Shown here piece by piece: positions 61,096 to 64,000 of a stretch of DNA of 64,000 bases (position 1 is the first letter of the stretch; every line of letters begins with the position of its first letter). The DNA lies in the NCBI GenBank assembly GCA_030761205.1, contig JAULJL010000010.1, positions 32,006,022 through 32,070,021 on the forward strand. Reading direction: 5' to 3'. The DNA comes from Fremontodendron californicum. Lineage: Eukaryota > Streptophyta > Magnoliopsida > Malvales > Malvaceae. The notes under the pieces were generated by a model. That model was not told where the DNA came from. It did not search any database and worked only from the letters and a program-made list of their open reading frames with translations. Position numbers and translations under genes: made by a program.

Positions 61096-62681
61096 TAAAA
61101 CCCCACAATGTCATAATGGTTTCCAAAATTTTCAAGTAGCTTTATTTTTATTGTTTCACTGTGATCTTGATGAGGATTTGGCAAAATATCTTATCTTTTA
61201 GCAAATTCAGTATGAAAACCATGTGATATGCTAGCTATAGCTAAAGGTAGCTAAAGGGAGAGAAGAATTGGATTGCATTGTAATTATTATCAGCATACAG
61301 ATGGTGAAATGAATGTATATACATTTATGTATGTGAAAAGCCATATATATGTTGAATTCCAAGCTTGTTTCAATGTATAATATGGGCAATTCAATGAATG
61401 AAAACTCTTTAATTTGGCACTTTTTCATATATGTCAAAATAATAACAATAGATTTTTCTTAATGCAAATTAGTAAAAGCAACTTAATTTTTCTCAAAATA
61501 TATACATCTATGTCTCAATTATATTAATATCATATTTAATTATTTTAAATACCACTAAAATATACTCTAAAATTTCAATTTTTACAGCTATTTTTGCCAT
61601 TTTAGATGTTGATCATGATCATCATATCTGTCCCATATGCGTGAACTCCATACTACATATTGATCCCATAAAATCAACCTTCAAGATCTCTAAAAAATCT
61701 TCGAGAAAGAATTTTTTTTTTTTATAAATAAAAAAAACTAACTAGGATTATTGAAAACAACAATTGAAGTTTATGTAAAATGAGTTTTAATTATTTCTAT
61801 AATTAACTATTTAAAGTAATAATTCAACTAATAAAGGCCAAAGTTTCAAGCCTAATTTTTTCATTTAGCTATTTAAATAATGTTTTAATACCTATTATAT
61901 ATAAACCCACAATTATTTCTATAATTAACTATATATTTGCTGGCCTAAGGTTCATGGAAATTTCCTCGAAGACCCTTTCCTCCAGGAAGGCTAGAAGGAA
62001 AAAATAAAAGAATTTGGTTAGTTGAATTTAGTCCCAGTTTTTTTTTTTTTTTTTTTTTTTTTTTTCTGTATAAAGACTTTGTAAAGTCAAACAAAAACGT
62101 CACCTTCAAGAAATCCTGAGGTTAAGGCCACTCTTTTTGGAATCCAAATTTTTGTCCCGTTTCTCTGTTTTTATTTGTGTTTTCACTTTCGAAATAAGCT
62201 TGCACGTCTATTTTTTTTATTTTCTTTGTATTTATTTATTTTTAATATTTGATTCGATTTTTTATCTAATAAAAAATCGATTTTGTTCGAAAAAAATGAA
62301 AAAACACGGATACAAAGATAATACAAGTAAAGGAGATAATATCCTGGAATTCGCCTATTCGATCATTGGTAAAATACCGATCGTTCCTATTTGTATTTCG
62401 TAGTCCCGTTAAACAGTTGAAAACAAACGAGAAAGAAAGCGACACCCAAAAATATACTCCTGACTCGTTACGAGAGTGAGGATACAGATAAAGGCAAGAT
62501 AAAGGCAGGAAAATAGGCCTCTTTTTGTCATTCTTTTTTAACTATTGAAGTGGGATTTTTCTATAAATACTAACCAAACCAGTTCGATTTTTCCAAGGTT
62601 CAACTTCCATTGGTTTTTCACCTTTCATTCCTTGCTTTCTAGTTTTCATTTTATTGTTTCTTTTTGCTGTGTGTTTAAGAC
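61096..62681. other. Spacer and promoter of the LHT-like gene
   Basis: No gene is seen. It contains a 28-base T run at 62038-62065 and, at the right end, the promoter of the transporter gene. Confidence 0.4.
62562..62569 (+). promoter_or_regulatory. TATA box of the LHT-like gene
   Basis: TATAAATA lies about 120 bp upstream of the ATG at 62682, with a pyrimidine-rich leader after it. Confidence 0.6.
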
Positions 62682-64000
62682 ATGGGAACTCAAGCTCCTT
62701 CCCACAAAGATTATGCCAGGAACGACAGTGTAAGTTTCTCTAGCCACCTTGTGCATGCAATTTTTAACAAAAAAATTAGTTAATGAAAAACTTTCCAAAC
62801 TCATTGGAGTTTTTTTCTTTTAATTAACTTTAGGATTTTGTTAACGAGTGTCTTTGACCACTTTTTAATATTATTATATATAGTAATATCTTTATTTAAT
62901 GCATCGAAAATGATGAATAATAATGATCAATTTTTACATTTAATTTAATATTATTACTATAAATAATATATTAACTAATTAGTATCTTTAAAGTACTCGT
63001 TAGCATAACCCTTAACTTGATTCTCTTGTATCTGTATGATGTATTTTTTGTTCTTTAGCTCTTTAGTTTTCTGTCAGGTTATGATTTTCCGTTTCTGTAA
63101 TTCCTCTTCATCAACAAACCATGAAAGCTTAAAAACCTCTTAAAAAACCCCTTGTAAGAAGGAATTGAATTAAAAGTTGACTGAAATTATTGGCTTATTT
63201 AGGACCTCTAGATAATTATAAATACCCTTTTTCATTGGTGTGGCAGCTGGCCATTAAGTGTTCAGTCATATATACTTGAACGTGTGCATTTATTTTTGTT
63301 ACATTTAAAGCTCGTAATTATCGAACCATTTGCATATATTTTGTAACCAAATATCTCAGCAAAAATGTTCTCTAGACTTAATGCTTTTCTGTTTATAGTT
63401 GTCTTAGGCTTTACTTGGTAAGAAGGATGAAAAATGATAAAAATGAACAACTTGTTAATCCAATAATTAAGTTATAAAGTAAGAAAGTGGTTATGAATCA
63501 TTTACAAGTTAATAACTACAAAGTTTACCAAGTAAGTGGCTGACATGTTCAAAATGCATATATAGGACAAGAGAAAAAACAACTATGGAATCTACTGAGA
63601 CTGAACCATTGAAAAAGAAGAATTGATAACTGATATAGGGATATTTTGCCCCTCCAAGAATTAGGGGATTCCAATCTCCACTGCACCTGGAAATGCCTAT
63701 GTTTGTCCACTTTTAGCAATTATCTAACCTCAACTTTATCTGCTTATCTGATTTGCTTTACTTTTTCAGTTTTTTTTGTCTATAAATTTACTTCACTTTT
63801 AGTGTTATTCTGAATTATGAATTACTTATGAATTTGTTGCTGTCAAAAACTCAATAGTCAAAACTAAGTGAGAGAATAGTTCCATTGTTAATCACAGTTT
63901 GAAGAAAATTTAAAAAGGCAGAAAGCAATTGATGATTGGCTACCAATTACCTCATCAAGAACTGCAAAATGGTGGTATTCAGCTTTCCACAATGTCACTG
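62682..64000 (+). CDS. Lysine/histidine transporter-like protein (partial)
   Basis: Amino-acid/auxin permease family member, predicted to import amino acids across the plasma membrane. Exon 1 is 62682-62729 ([16 protein letters not shown]). Exon 2 starts at 63898 and runs off the window: [20 protein letters not shown] then [14 protein letters not shown]. The stretch [24 protein letters not shown] is the hallmark just before the first membrane span of plant LHT proteins. Only about 50 residues are visible, so the exact subfamily is open. Synteny with Arabidopsis, recalled from memory, points to an LHT6-like gene. The intron is about 1.17 kb and contains a GTTAAC foldback element. Confidence 0.88.
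62833..63010. mobile_element. GGATTTTGTTAAC foldback MITE, copy 2 (LHT intron 1)
   Basis: The left end GGATTTTGTTAACGAGTGTC and the right end AGTACTCGTTAGCATAACCC are imperfect inverted repeats. The centre shares GAAAATGATGAATAA and TTACATTTAA words with copy 1 at 36819-36992. Confidence 0.7.

Overview
This window is nuclear DNA from a flowering plant, almost certainly a eudicot. The genes are split by GT-AG introns, the protein products are plant-specific versions of well-known families, and the spacers are AT-rich and full of miniature transposons and microsatellites. The proteins look like rosid orthologues, and several closely resemble Arabidopsis counterparts. The species cannot be fixed from the sequence alone.

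Layout from left to right. (1) 1-955 (-): 5' coding exon of a PP2A B' (B56) regulatory subunit, cut by the window edge. (2) 3845-8259 (-): AUG6, an augmin subunit with 13 coding exons. (3) 10449-13941 (+): PUX1, a UBX-domain CDC48 regulator with 7 exons. (4) 13942-18600: gene-free, repeat-rich. (5) 19430-25018 (+): cytosolic glucose-6-phosphate dehydrogenase with 15 exons. (6) 28830-31005 (+): F-box protein SKIP14 with 2 exons. (7) 32791-35005 (+): NBP35, a cytosolic Fe-S scaffold ATPase with 3 exons. (8) 38073-40975 (+): cytosolic GAPDH with 11 exons. (9) 44189-45386 (-): mitochondrial prohibitin, PHB3-like, with 2 exons. It is head-to-head with (10) 46696-47296 (+): a mitochondrial ribosomal protein mL54/L37 gene that looks broken by a one-base deletion and a miniature transposon inside its coding region. 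(11) 51949-54578 (+): ankyrin-repeat protein with 2 exons. (12) 54579-62681: gene-free, repeat-rich. (13) 62682-64000 (+): 5' part of a lysine/histidine-transporter-like gene, cut by the window edge.

The genes are mostly housekeeping and do not form one pathway. G6PDH and GAPDH belong to cytosolic carbon metabolism, and prohibitin and mL54 to mitochondria. From memory, AUG6-G6PDH-prohibitin matches the order on Arabidopsis chromosome 5, and mL54-ankyrin-LHT matches three consecutive genes on chromosome 3. This suggests two ancestral blocks joined here.

The unusual content is the mobile DNA. At least nine copies of one ~190 bp foldback element (ends CTATGTTGCTC / GAGTAACATAG, 8-bp target duplications) lie in or beside genes. 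A second cohort has ends of the type TAGGGGTG or TAGACCTG, again with 8-bp duplications, and each family is filled with its own short palindromic word. Other elements have 9-bp duplications, including one abutting a splice donor of G6PDH. Two tRNA-derived SINEs are also present, one with a perfect 15-bp duplication.
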